Source: Flavobacteriaceae bacterium (GTDB lineage: Bacteria > Bacteroidota > Bacteroidia > Flavobacteriales > Flavobacteriaceae). From it: a stretch of 35,154 nucleotides of DNA. Below are positions 1 through 8,370 of the stretch, piece after piece. The notes under the pieces were generated by a model. The model was not told the origin of the DNA and ran no database searches. It saw only the letters and a list, made by a program, of their open reading frames with translations. Within the stretch, counting starts at the first letter, position 1, and each line of letters opens with the position of its first letter. Both the position numbers and the translations under genes were made by a program. Location of the stretch: the NCBI GenBank assembly GCA_029861705.1, contig JAOTYW010000003.1, positions 1 to 35,154 on the forward strand. The letters are read 5' to 3'.

Positions 1-683
1 GGAGATCCTTTGTTAGAATTAGGGGTATAAAATGGAGTGATTTCCCCCAATACCAGTTCAAAACTCACTATTTTTTTCCTGCTTAGCAAGGCTTGAAATA
101 ATTTAAATATACTAAATGGTATAAAATATGTTAACCTAAGTAAAAAAGGGATATCAGAGATATCATCTATATCTACAAAAGCAGGGAGAATCAGCGGATT
201 CTCCCCTTTTATTTCCAAATGTTCTTTCAATTCTTTGTAAAGGGATGAACGACCCCAGGAAAAAGCTAAAAAACGCTTTTTGTCAAATTCTGATTTCAAG
301 AGTCCAAGAAGATAAATTCCACCATCCCTGGATGGGCCCAAAACCTGATTTCCGACTTCTAATGATTCAATCGCTTTACGAAGTTCAAGTTTGGTCAAAT
401 GAGGCGTGTCATTTCCAATGGAAATAATACGATCAAATCCTGAATCAAAAATTTTTAGAATGGCATTCGTAAACTTTTCACCAAAATTTTGACCATGCTG
501 ATCTTTCTCAGAAATATGAAAATAAGGCAGCCCTGAATGCTGAATTAATTTTAATGAATGTTCGTTGAACTGCTCGAAGAGATACTCGCCGTTAGGCATC
601 CATTTATGCTGCATTTCGGCCTGAGATGTCCTGGCGAAAAGTAAAATGGCAGTTTTAGGAACTGTAAGGGTCACTCTCTTCAT
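1..683 (-). CDS. DUF2064 family (TIGR04282-like) glycosyltransferase, 3' end cut by window edge
   Basis: This gene is absent from the ORF track because its stop lies beyond the left edge. I translated it from the ATG (CAT at 681-683), and the frame stays open to base 1 (about 227 codons). An N-terminal AILLFAR strand resembles the start of a GT-A nucleotidyltransferase fold. It is followed by QNFGEKFTNAI, then SIGNDTPHL (family pattern IGSDxPxL) and GPSRDGGIYLLGL (family pattern GPxxDGGYYLIGL). These last two are the hallmark motifs of DUF2064, a family with a predicted sugar-nucleotide-transferase fold that is often called arsenosugar glycosyltransferase-like. Asn stands where many members have Ser in the first motif. 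The substrate is unknown. It is transcribed divergently from the patatin gene, and a TATATTTA -7-like element lies 11 nt before the ATG. Family assignment is fairly sure; function is not. Confidence 0.75.
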   Translation of the reverse strand, partial: MKRVTLTVPKTAILLFARTSQAEMQHKWMPNGEYLFEQFNEHSLKLIQHSGLPYFHISEKDQHGQNFGEKFTNAILKIFDSGFDRIISIGNDTPHLTKLELRKAIESLEVGNQVLGPSRDGGIYLLGLLKSEFDKKRFLAFSWGRSSLYKELKEHLEIKGENPLILPAFVDIDDISDIPFLLRLTYFIPFSIFKLFQALLSRKKIVSFELVLGEITPFYTPNSNKGS

Positions 684-694
684 ATTTAGCGCGA

Positions 695-702
695 TAAATA
701 TA
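695..702 (-). promoter_or_regulatory. Candidate Bacteroidota -7 element (TATATTTA) of the DUF2064 gene
   Basis: The minus strand reads TATATTTA, matching TAnnTTTG except for the last base. It ends 11 nt before the ATG at 683. No clear TTG -33 element is visible at the expected spacing, so this rests on one box only. Confidence 0.35.
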
Positions 703-783
703 CCTTTTTAATTGGTCGGAGAGACCTGTAATCATTACATAAAGCTTGGAGAAAAGGCCAAAAAGGGTATTTTCACCTATCCG

Positions 784-798
784 ACCACCTGGTTTGTA
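784..798 (+). repeat. Direct repeat copy 1 (ACCACCTGGTTTGTA)
   Basis: It matches 13 of 15 bases of the copy at 910-924. It overlaps the 3' arm of the 714-786 inverted repeat. The pair could be binding sites for a regulator of the flanking genes; that is inference. Confidence 0.55.
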
Positions 799-909
799 TA
801 CCAAATGTTAATAGGAGGGGACTATACCTCCGAATCAGGTTGAGTTACTTCGCTAATACGTTGAAACGCAAAGTTTTGAATTTATGTGCCCCTTGATTCA
901 TGCCAACAA

Positions 910-924
910 ACTACCTGGTTGGTA
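910..924 (+). repeat. Direct repeat copy 2 (ACTACCTGGTTGGTA)
   Basis: This is the second copy of the 15-mer, 126 bp downstream of the first and 74 bp before the patatin ATG. TACC...GGTA within it gives weak dyad symmetry of the kind seen in TetR-type operators. Confidence 0.55.
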
Positions 925-998
925 AAAAGGGTTTGTATTTTATGATCGTATATTAAAAAAGCGGTTAATTTCACGCCAGCAGTGCTATTGAACTAGAT

Positions 999-1775
999 AT
1001 GGAAAAAGCAACAAAGAGCATCAACTTGGTTTTGTCAGGTGGCGGCGTTCGTGGTATGGCACATATTGGTTTGATTAAGGCTTTACAGGAACAGGAAATA
1101 GGTATTTCAGCAATATCGGGTACCAGCATAGGGGCGATAGTCGGCGCACTACATGGTAGTGGAAAAAACATCGATGAAATGCTCGACTTTTTCAGGACTA
1201 TACCACTCTTCAAATATAATTTTTTGACATGGAGTAAACCCGGACTTTTAGATACGGAGCGATATTATAATATGTTCAAGAAAGGGATTCCTAATGACGA
1301 CTTTTCAAAGCTGGAGTGCAAACTCTATGTAATAGCGACTAATTTGGAAAAGGGAGAGCCCGTTATTTTTGACAATGGCCCCCTGATAAGGCCGGTTTTG
1401 GCATCCGCAGCCTTACCGCCATACTTCAGTCCGGTGAAAATTGACGAAACACTCTTTGCAGATGGGGGGATCATGAATAATTTTCCTATCGAGCCCTTTA
1501 AAAATGGAAAGCTTCCAATTTTTGGAAGTAATGTTACTATGTTAAAAGACGTAGCTCAAAAAGAACTAACCTCTTCCTTACAACTGGTCCAACGCACTAC
1601 AGGCCTAATGATGTATGCCTTGAATAAAGAGAAACCAAAAAATTGCGATCTTCTCTTTCAACCTTTTGATTTAAAGAACATTGGAGTCTTGGATAAGAAA
1701 CAGATCGATGCAGCCTTTGAAATTGGATATGAAAATGCCGTCAATGTCTTGAAAAAATGGCGTTCGAATGCCTAA
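999..1775 (+). CDS. Patatin-like phospholipase
   Basis: The 258-residue protein has the complete patatin signature. The oxyanion-hole motif SGGGVRG is at residues 13-19, the nucleophile elbow GTSIG has Ser43, and the catalytic-dyad Asp155 lies in ADGGIMNNFP. Patatin family enzymes hydrolyse acyl esters of phospholipids or neutral lipids with a Ser-Asp dyad. No signal peptide or extra domain is visible, so it is probably a cytoplasmic or membrane-peripheral RssA/YchK-type esterase rather than the surface-exposed OM type. The ATG at 999 fits, since the GGG motif starts about a dozen residues in, as usual. Its 3' end overlaps the stop codon of the convergent reductase by 4 bp. Confidence 0.9.
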   Translation: MEKATKSINLVLSGGGVRGMAHIGLIKALQEQEIGISAISGTSIGAIVGALHGSGKNIDEMLDFFRTIPLFKYNFLTWSKPGLLDTERYYNMFKKGIPNDDFSKLECKLYVIATNLEKGEPVIFDNGPLIRPVLASAALPPYFSPVKIDETLFADGGIMNNFPIEPFKNGKLPIFGSNVTMLKDVAQKELTSSLQLVQRTTGLMMYALNKEKPKNCDLLFQPFDLKNIGVLDKKQIDAAFEIGYENAVNVLKKWRSNA

Positions 1776-2830
1776 ACATCATCGTAATCGATTTTAAGAG
1801 TGGGTGTTGTCGGATGAGATTGACAGGTAAGTATATAACCTTCTTCGATTTCGCTATCTGTCAGGATCTGATTTTTCTCCATGACAACCTTTCCTTCGGT
1901 CACTTTCGCAATGCAGGTACTGCAGACACCCCCCTGGCATGAATACGGAGCATCTATATCGGCATTGAGCACTGCATCCAGCAGCAGTTCTTTTCGTTTC
2001 ATGACCAGGGAATATTCTTCATCATCCAAAATCACCTGAACACTTGATTTTGAATCATCTGTCTGCTCAGGTGTTGAAGTATTCTCAGTTTCAACGGGGG
2101 TTGTGAATAACTCGAAAAAGATATGATCTTGATGAATCCCCTGTTCTAACAGCAAGGACTTAACTTCCTGGATCATGGTCTCAGGCCCGCAAAGGTAGAA
2201 TGAGTCGAAAGCGACATCTTTATGCTTGTTCTTCAGCAAGTAATTGGCTTTTGCTGCGTCTATCCTTCCAAATAATGCACCTTCTTCTGAAGTTCTGCTA
2301 AAGGAATAGTGAAGAGAAAAGCGCTCTGGATATTGTTTTTGTAAATCCGTCAGCTCATCATAGAACATGGTCTCGTTTTTTCCCTGGTTTCCATACAACA
2401 GCACAAATTGATTAGCATCATGAGATTTTAAAACCTCATGCGCAATGCTCATGATAGGTGTAATACCGCTTCCTGCAGCAAATGCTATTATATTTTGAGG
2501 GCTTGTAGCAGCTTCAAAAATGAATCTCCCTTCCGGTGGCATCACATCTAACGTATCCCCTTCCTTTAATTTGCGATTAGCGATGACAGAAAACTTCCCA
2601 TCGGGAACTTCCTTGACGCCTATTGCAAGAGAGTCATCGGATCGGGAACTACAAATGGAATATGCCCGACGTATTTCTTCGCCATCATGGGAATAGCGAA
2701 TCGTGATGTATTGTCCTGGAATAAAAGTGAATTCAGAAGACAAGTTTTCCGGCACCTCAAAATAAATGGTAACAGCGTTGGGTGTATTCGGAACAATCCT
2801 GGAAATCCGTAATGAATGAAATGCGCTCAA
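1772..2830 (-). CDS. PaaE/Hmp-type ferredoxin-NAD(P)H oxidoreductase with C-terminal 2Fe-2S domain
   Basis: A 352-residue three-domain electron-transfer flavoprotein. The FAD-binding barrel has RRAYS at about 54-58. The NAD(P)-binding Rossmann half begins at GSGITP, about 120-125. The C-terminal plant-type ferredoxin domain carries the C-x4-C-x2-C-x29-C ligand set (Cys 298, 303, 306, 336). This order matches the PaaE reductase of phenylacetyl-CoA epoxidase and related oxygenase reductases. No paaABCD genes are in the window, so the partner is unknown. The track start (TTG at 2863) reads through a TACTTTTGC promoter-like element. I prefer the TTG at 2830, which gives a typical MSxFHSL start. 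It overlaps patatin tail-to-tail by 4 bp. Confidence 0.85.
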   Translation of the reverse strand: MSAFHSLRISRIVPNTPNAVTIYFEVPENLSSEFTFIPGQYITIRYSHDGEEIRRAYSICSSRSDDSLAIGVKEVPDGKFSVIANRKLKEGDTLDVMPPEGRFIFEAATSPQNIIAFAAGSGITPIMSIAHEVLKSHDANQFVLLYGNQGKNETMFYDELTDLQKQYPERFSLHYSFSRTSEEGALFGRIDAAKANYLLKNKHKDVAFDSFYLCGPETMIQEVKSLLLEQGIHQDHIFFELFTTPVETENTSTPEQTDDSKSSVQVILDDEEYSLVMKRKELLLDAVLNADIDAPYSCQGGVCSTCIAKVTEGKVVMEKNQILTDSEIEEGYILTCQSHPTTPTLKIDYDDV

Positions 2831-2840
2831 TTTTTTTTTT

Positions 2841-2849
2841 GCAAAAGTA
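2841..2849 (-). promoter_or_regulatory. Candidate -7 element TACTTTTGC of the ferredoxin reductase gene
   Basis: The minus strand has TACTTTTGC, a full TAnnTTTG match, followed by a run of ten A and then the TTG at 2830. It lies inside the longer ORF-track version of the gene, which argues for the shorter start. Confidence 0.5.
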
Positions 2850-2907
2850 AGTATTCTATGCAAAGCAATTCGAGTTCTATGGAATAGGAAATTGATGTAA
2901 CAAAAAT

Positions 2908-2915
2908 TACTTTTG
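2908..2915 (+). promoter_or_regulatory. Candidate -7 element TACTTTTG for the ABC exporter operon
   Basis: A full match to TAnnTTTG, 34 nt before the ATG at 2950. A TTG occurs only 13 nt upstream, which is not at normal -33 spacing. It is back-to-back with the matching element of the reductase gene. Confidence 0.5.
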
Positions 2916-2949
2916 CGCCACTAACCTTCCAACGCTATCAACAAGATCT

Positions 2950-4422
2950 ATGTTTAGGCATTTTATTACGCTGCAATGGAAATCCTTTACCCGGGCAGCT
3001 GCATTTAAATCAAATCTGGCCTTTAGTATTTTTCTAATATTCATGGGCCTTTATTTCTGTGCTACATTTTTAATGCTGGGTGTAGGGGCCTACTTTATTA
3101 TTGAGGATCTGGAATTGGGCGATCCGCTTACTATTGTAAATAGTTTTATGATCTACTACCTGGCAGCAGACCTTATCATGAGGTATATGTTTCAGAAAAT
3201 GCCTGTGTTGAATATCAGGACCTTGCTATATCAACCCATAAAGAAAAACGGTGTTGTAAAATATTCCCTTTGGAAAACAGTAGCTTCTTTTTTCAACATC
3301 ATGCATGCTTTTTTCTTCGTTCCCTTTTCAATTGTACTGATCACACAGGGTTATGATCCCCTGGGCGTACTAGGTTGGCATTTGGGAATTTTTGCCTTGT
3401 TCTACACAAATAATTTCCTTAATGTAATGATGAATAATATGGATAGTGTATTCTATCCATTGGTAGCCCTTATGCTTATCTTAGGGATCAGCCAGTATTA
3501 TGGTTGGTTTGACATTACAGTTTATACGAATCCTGCGTTTCAGGTATTATATGAATTGCCATGGACGGCGATTTTACCATGGGCATTGTTAGTTGGAATG
3601 TACTTTGCTGCATTTTCTTATTTCAGGAGGCATATGTATCTGGATGCTGGCCTGGCTACAAAACATTCTGAAGCTAAAACAGAGGATTATGCCTGGCTTA
3701 ACCGATTCGGGAATCTTGGCACCTTTTTAAAAAATGATATACGGCTTATTCGCAGGAATAAGCGATCTAAGACAACAGTGATTATGAGCGTCTTTTTTCT
3801 TTTCTATGGACTGTTCTTTTTCACACAAAGCCTTGAAACATTTGATCATCCCACTTGGAAAATTTTCGCCGGAATTTTTATTTCAGGCGGCTTCTTATTC
3901 AGTTTTGGGCAATACGTTCCTAGTTGGGACAGTGCTTATTACCCCCTAATGATGAGTCAGAATATTAAATACAGGGAATACCTGAACTCAAAATGGTATT
4001 TGATACTGTTTGCGACTGTGATTAGCACCATTCTTTCCGTTTGGTATATCTATTTTGGAATTGATACCTACCTGGCAATTCTGGTGGGTGCAGTTTATAA
4101 TATTGGGATTAATTCCTATTTAGTACTGTGGGGCGGGGCTTATATAAAGACCCCGATCGACTTAAACAGCAATAAGAATGCATTCGGAGATAAACAGGCA
4201 TTTAATGCCAAAACTATGCTTCTTACGATTCCTAAACTCGTGCTACCGCTGGGTGTTTACATGATTGGGCATATTTTTATAGGAGAAACAGCAGGATTTA
4301 TACTGGTAGCATTGACCGGGGTATTAGGGTATGTTTTTAAGGAGAAGGTTTTTGGTATCATTGAAAAGATCTACAAAAAAGAAAAATATAAAACGCTTCT
4401 GGCGTATAGCCAGAAAAACTGA
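2950..4422 (+). CDS. DUF5687 family ABC transporter permease
   Basis: A 490-residue polytopic membrane protein. Hydrophobic segments appear near residues 25-50, 60-75, 110-135, 145-165, 170-190 and 205-225, then in several more blocks from about 275 to the end. A hydrophilic cytoplasmic loop rich in Arg/Lys lies near 235-275. The N-terminus, length and location directly before an ABC ATPase match DUF5687, a Bacteroidota ABC-2-like permease family. It should form the membrane part of an exporter; the substrate cannot be read from the sequence. The ATPase starts 17 bp downstream, so the two are surely co-transcribed. No periplasmic adaptor or outer-membrane channel gene is adjacent. Confidence 0.8.
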   Translation: MFRHFITLQWKSFTRAAAFKSNLAFSIFLIFMGLYFCATFLMLGVGAYFIIEDLELGDPLTIVNSFMIYYLAADLIMRYMFQKMPVLNIRTLLYQPIKKNGVVKYSLWKTVASFFNIMHAFFFVPFSIVLITQGYDPLGVLGWHLGIFALFYTNNFLNVMMNNMDSVFYPLVALMLILGISQYYGWFDITVYTNPAFQVLYELPWTAILPWALLVGMYFAAFSYFRRHMYLDAGLATKHSEAKTEDYAWLNRFGNLGTFLKNDIRLIRRNKRSKTTVIMSVFFLFYGLFFFTQSLETFDHPTWKIFAGIFISGGFLFSFGQYVPSWDSAYYPLMMSQNIKYREYLNSKWYLILFATVISTILSVWYIYFGIDTYLAILVGAVYNIGINSYLVLWGGAYIKTPIDLNSNKNAFGDKQAFNAKTMLLTIPKLVLPLGVYMIGHIFIGETAGFILVALTGVLGYVFKEKVFGIIEKIYKKEKYKTLLAYSQKN

Positions 4423-4439
4423 TCAAGAAATTTGGGATT

Positions 4440-5147
4440 ATGATCAACGTACAAAACGTTACAAAGAAGTATGGAAATAAGACCGTACTCAATATCGAAC
4501 ATCTGGACATTCCAAAGGGACAGAGCTTTGGATTGGTTGGCAACAACGGTGCCGGGAAAACCACTTTTTTTAGTATTCTGCTAGACCTGGTTCAACCGTC
4601 TACTGGAACGATAATTTCCAATGAGGTTGATGTGAATAATAGTGAAGCATGGAAGCCATTTACCTCAGCCTTTATTGACGAGTCATTTCTTATTGGCTAT
4701 CTCACCCCGGAAGAATATTTTTATTTTATTGGGGAGTTACGCGGACGGAATAAGGCAGATGTACATTCATTACTAGAGCAATTTCAGGATTTCTTTCATG
4801 GCGAAATTTTAGGGCAAAAGAAATATTTACGTGACCTTTCAAAAGGGAATCAAAAGAAAGTTGGAATTGTTGCTTCCTTTATTGGGAATCCTGAGATCAT
4901 CGTGCTGGATGAGCCCTTTGCCAACTTGGATCCAACTACTCAAATACGCTTGAAATCAATTATTAAAGATCTTGCCTCAAATCAGGAAATCACAGTACTA
5001 ATATCCAGTCATGATTTAATGCATGTTACGGAAGTAAGTGAACGTATTGTCGTCCTGGAAAAAGGGGATATTGTCAAAGATATTGTGACTTCTGAAGAGA
5101 CCTTGAAAGAACTGGAAAACTTCTTTAGTGGAACCCTTGCCGACTGA
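4440..5147 (+). CDS. ABC transporter ATP-binding protein
   Basis: A 235-residue single nucleotide-binding domain. Walker A is GNNGAGKT (34-41), Walker B is IIVLDEP (153-159) with catalytic Glu158, the D-loop is ANLDP, and the H-loop is SSHD with His191. The signature motif is LSKGN (133-137) rather than LSGGQ, a variant common in ABC-2 exporter ATPases. A homodimer would energise the DUF5687 permease encoded 17 bp upstream. The ATG at 4440 puts Walker A at the usual distance from the N-terminus. The C-terminal extension past the H-loop is short and no regulatory domain is seen. Confidence 0.9.
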   Translation: MINVQNVTKKYGNKTVLNIEHLDIPKGQSFGLVGNNGAGKTTFFSILLDLVQPSTGTIISNEVDVNNSEAWKPFTSAFIDESFLIGYLTPEEYFYFIGELRGRNKADVHSLLEQFQDFFHGEILGQKKYLRDLSKGNQKKVGIVASFIGNPEIIVLDEPFANLDPTTQIRLKSIIKDLASNQEITVLISSHDLMHVTEVSERIVVLEKGDIVKDIVTSEETLKELENFFSGTLAD

Positions 5148-5222
5148 TCAATTTCCGGGCATTACACAGACATATTTCCAACGGTTTTATTTTCGGCAGC
5201 CTGTTCGGTAAGAATATTCGCT

Positions 5223-5230
5223 TAATTTTA
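5223..5230 (+). promoter_or_regulatory. Candidate -7 element TAATTTTA upstream of sprE
   Basis: A TAnnTTTA box 62 nt before the sprE start, in the 145-bp gap after the ABC ATPase gene. No -33 TTG is evident, so support is weak. Confidence 0.3.
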
Positions 5231-5292
5231 GGCCCGGAGGCATAATAATCACAGCCTTTTTCAGTTAAGATTACGTACGAATACCGAGAAAA

Positions 5293-7851
5293 TTGAAACT
5301 TCGTTTTAAAATAATCCTTATCGGTGTTCTTGGGGGCATTTGGATTAACGCTTGTTCTACCAAGAAAGACGCCTTTTTAAACAGGAATTGGCATTCCTTA
5401 AATACCAAGTACAATGTCTTGTACAATGGTAATATTGCCTTTGAGGAAGGTCGGGCACAACTCAATCAGAATTACCGCGATAATTATTGGGAAGTATTAC
5501 CCATAGAACCCCTCGAGATCCGGGAAGAGGTAATTCTTGCTTCAGAGGAAGCAAATCCGAATTTCGTGCTTGCCGAAGAAAAAGCGACTAAAGCAATCCA
5601 AAAGCACAGCATGGACGTTGGCGATGTGGAACGAAATCCGCAAACAGCTGATGCATTTATTTTGTTGGGCAAAGCCCGATACTATGATCAGCGTTTTGTA
5701 CCGGCTCTGGAGTCTTTCAATTATGTCTTGCGAAAATTCGACCAAAGTAAGAAATTAAATGAAGCCGCTATTTGGCGGGAAAAAACCAATGTACGCCTGG
5801 AAAATGAAGAATTGGCGTTAAAAAATTTAGGTCTCCTGATGAAATTTGAACGCTTGAACGATCAGGAATATTCAGATGCCCATGCTACAATTGCTCAGGT
5901 TTATATCAACAGAAATGCGCCAGATACAGCGATGAGAGAATTAAAGATCGCTGCTGCATACACTACCCGGATCGCGGAAAAAGGCCGCTACTTATTTATC
6001 ATTGGACAATTGTACAATGAACTTGGGCATAAGGACAGTGCCAATTTCGCCTTTGACCGGGTGATTGACCTCAATAGAAGATCGCCTCGAGTGTATATGA
6101 TTAATGCACACCTTCAAAAAATACGGAATACAGAAATCACCGCTGAAACTAAAGAAGGACTCCTGGAATATCTGACCGAACTGGAAGAGAACAGGGAAAA
6201 CAGGCCTTTTTTGGACAAGATCTATCACGAGATCGCAGTTTTTCATGCACAGAACAATTCAGACAGCCTGGCAATTGCTTACTACAATAAATCCTTAAGA
6301 GCTTCTCTGGAGGAACGACGCCTTAATGCATTGAACTACGAACACCTTGCGGATTATTATTTTGATGAAAATCAATATAAAACGGCCGGAGGTTATTATG
6401 ATAGCCTTTTGCAGAATCTCGATGAGAACACAAAAAAGCATCGGACTATTGGAAAGAAATTAGACAATCTTGAAGATGTAATCGCCTATGAAGAAGTGGC
6501 AGAAGAAACGGATAGCATTATCCGCTTATTTGAAATGCCCGAAGCTGAACGACTGAACTATTTTGAAACCTATATAGCCGACCTTAAAGCAAAGGCAGAG
6601 GCTGAAGCCGAGAAGAAAGAAAAGCAAGCTGCGGCAGGATTTGCAGCATTTGGAGAAACTGCGGGAGGCAAAGAAAATCAAGGGAAATTCTATTTCTACA
6701 ATATTACAACCCTGGGCTATGGCCGGACTGAATTCACAAACAGGTGGGGAAACAGGACGTTGGAAGATGATTGGCGATGGAGTGATAAAACAGCGGCAAT
6801 ACCGCTGGATGAAGCAACGGACCTGGCCGGTGGTGATGGAGAAGCACCACAGGAAACGCTAACTGAGGATCAAAAATATTCTGTCGATTATTACCTGGAA
6901 AAGATCCCTACGGATATTGTAGTGATTGATAGCTTGAGGAAGGAACGCAATTTTGCCAACTATCAATTGGGATTGATCTATAAGGAAAAATTCAAGGAAG
7001 ACTTGTTGGCCGCAGGAAAACTTGAAAATGTATTAGAGTCGGATCCGGAAGAGCGTCTTGTTCTCCCATCGAAATACAATCTCTATAAGATCTATGAGGC
7101 TGCAAGTAGTCCTCTTGCAGAAACAATGAAACAAAATATCATTGATAACCACCCTGATTCAAGATATACCGAGATCTTGCTTAATCCACAGGCCATTTTG
7201 GCCCAGGAAGAAGATAGCCCGGAAGCGAAGTATTCACGATTGTATAAATTATATGAAGACCAACGTTTTCTGGATGTTATTACCGGAACAGAAAAAGAGA
7301 TCAATGCTTTTGCCGGCGAACCTATCGTCCCTAAATTTGAAATGCTAAAGGCCAATGCCATTGGTCGGCTTCAGGGCTTTGAGCAATTTAAGGAAGCCTT
7401 GAATTATGTCGCCTTGAATTACCCGAACAATGCAGAAGGTAAAAAGGCTCAGGAAATCATTGATAATCAATTATCTAAGTTAGAGGCAAAGGATTTCGTC
7501 TTAGAAAATGGCCCCCCTATTTCAGGGAATTGGAAGGTGGTATTTCCATTTAAAAGACATGCAATAGAGGAATCAAAAGCCCTGATGGAAGTCATTGAAA
7601 AGTCCATCGCTGACCTTAGATATAAAAACAGGGTATCTAGAGATATTTACAATCTTGAAGAACAATTTATAATTGTTCATGATTTTAAATCCAGGGAATT
7701 TGCACTTGGATATCTGGAACTCCTAAAAAACAATAAGGATTACCGGATTGATAGGGAGAATTTTGTAATTTTATCGGCTAACTATAAGATCATTCAAGTC
7801 CATAAAAATTTACCCGAGTACAAGAACACTATATTAACCCCAAAACCATAA
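5293..7851 (+). CDS. sprE: Gliding motility / type IX secretion TPR lipoprotein SprE (PorW homologue)
   Basis: An 852-residue lipoprotein. The start is a TTG at 5293, giving a signal sequence that ends in a lipobox (INAC, Cys at about residue 21). The mature N-terminus has the STKKDAFLNRNWHSLNTKYN-type region I associate with flavobacterial SprE. Several tetratricopeptide-like helical repeats follow (roughly 115-400 and 550-720), with a Glu/Lys/Ala-rich stretch near 430-450. F. johnsoniae SprE and P. gingivalis PorW are envelope lipoproteins needed for type IX secretion and, in gliders, motility. They link the PorP-PorE-type periplasmic/OM parts to the rest of the machine. The bactofilin gene begins 5 bp after its stop, so they form an operon. 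Length fits SprE better than the shorter PorW. The assignment rests on recognition, not alignment. Confidence 0.8.
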   Translation: MKLRFKIILIGVLGGIWINACSTKKDAFLNRNWHSLNTKYNVLYNGNIAFEEGRAQLNQNYRDNYWEVLPIEPLEIREEVILASEEANPNFVLAEEKATKAIQKHSMDVGDVERNPQTADAFILLGKARYYDQRFVPALESFNYVLRKFDQSKKLNEAAIWREKTNVRLENEELALKNLGLLMKFERLNDQEYSDAHATIAQVYINRNAPDTAMRELKIAAAYTTRIAEKGRYLFIIGQLYNELGHKDSANFAFDRVIDLNRRSPRVYMINAHLQKIRNTEITAETKEGLLEYLTELEENRENRPFLDKIYHEIAVFHAQNNSDSLAIAYYNKSLRASLEERRLNALNYEHLADYYFDENQYKTAGGYYDSLLQNLDENTKKHRTIGKKLDNLEDVIAYEEVAEETDSIIRLFEMPEAERLNYFETYIADLKAKAEAEAEKKEKQAAAGFAAFGETAGGKENQGKFYFYNITTLGYGRTEFTNRWGNRTLEDDWRWSDKTAAIPLDEATDLAGGDGEAPQETLTEDQKYSVDYYLEKIPTDIVVIDSLRKERNFANYQLGLIYKEKFKEDLLAAGKLENVLESDPEERLVLPSKYNLYKIYEAASSPLAETMKQNIIDNHPDSRYTEILLNPQAILAQEEDSPEAKYSRLYKLYEDQRFLDVITGTEKEINAFAGEPIVPKFEMLKANAIGRLQGFEQFKEALNYVALNYPNNAEGKKAQEIIDNQLSKLEAKDFVLENGPPISGNWKVVFPFKRHAIEESKALMEVIEKSIADLRYKNRVSRDIYNLEEQFIIVHDFKSREFALGYLELLKNNKDYRIDRENFVILSANYKIIQVHKNLPEYKNTILTPKP

Positions 7852-7856
7852 GAACG

Positions 7857-8345
7857 ATGTTTTCTGATAACAAAAAACCTAGAGCCATGAATGAAATAGG
7901 AGGACAACCCAACAGGATTGAAAGAAATACTAAGATCAAAGGAGATATTGTCTCTGAAGCAGATTTTCGGATCGATGGAAAACTTGACGGCAATGTGAAA
8001 ACATCGGGAAAAGTTGTCATTGGGAAAGGCGGATATATTCATGGTAAAGTAGAATGCGTCAATGCCGATATTGAAGGCAGTTTTAATGGAGAGCTAATTG
8101 TTACAGATCTTTTAGCCTTAAAAGCATCTGCCTTAATCGAAGGTACGGTGAGTGTAGCAAAGCTATCCGTTGAACCCGGCGCCACTTTTAATGCGAGCTG
8201 TTCAATGAAAGGGAAAGCAGGTTCTCAAGTAGATCAAAAACCGATCTCTTCTTCTTCTGAAACGATAACAGGCGGTTCGGGATTTAAATCAACTCTCCGT
8301 TCTTCCACTTCAAAATCAAGTTCTGAAGAGTCAGTAAAAGCCTGA
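7857..8345 (+). CDS. Bactofilin (polymer-forming cytoskeletal protein)
   Basis: A 162-residue protein. The central region (about 20-115) has the repeating strand pattern of the bactofilin beta-helix, with NTKIKGDI, IDGKLDGNVKTSGKVVIGKGG and SFNGELIVTDLLALKASALIEG as rungs. Short, polar, disordered tails flank it; the C-tail is rich in Ser, Thr and Lys. Bactofilins self-assemble without nucleotide into filaments, often membrane-attached, that position cell-wall enzymes or other machines. It lies 5 bp after sprE, which suggests co-transcription and possibly a role in placing or supporting envelope complexes (inference). An internal Met about ten residues in could be the true start, but the ATG at 7857 has better spacing to the upstream stop. 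Confidence 0.9.
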   Translation: MFSDNKKPRAMNEIGGQPNRIERNTKIKGDIVSEADFRIDGKLDGNVKTSGKVVIGKGGYIHGKVECVNADIEGSFNGELIVTDLLALKASALIEGTVSVAKLSVEPGATFNASCSMKGKAGSQVDQKPISSSSETITGGSGFKSTLRSSTSKSSSEESVKA

Positions 8346-8370
8346 TATCAACATTGTATTAGTGCATATT

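Larger units (their letters stand above)
684..998. other. 315-bp divergent intergenic region with inverted and direct repeats
   Basis: No ORF is supported here. The region lies between the divergent DUF2064 and patatin genes and is unusually structured. GGTCGGA (714-720) pairs with TCCGACC (780-786). Inside that lies a perfect odd palindrome, TGTAATcATTACA (727-739). A GGAGG/CCTCC hairpin sits at 814-831. Two 15-bp near-identical direct repeats lie at 784-798 and 910-924. It may hold operators for the two genes or a small RNA. I recognise no known riboswitch or RNA family by eye. Confidence 0.5.

Noticed and set aside
245-427. 60-aa plus-strand ORF
   Set aside because: It is antisense to the conserved DUF2064 coding frame, which carries the recognisable motifs; a shadow ORF.
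684-998. Cobalamin or other known riboswitch upstream of patatin
   Set aside because: No conserved riboswitch core could be recognised, and a phospholipase gene is not a usual target.
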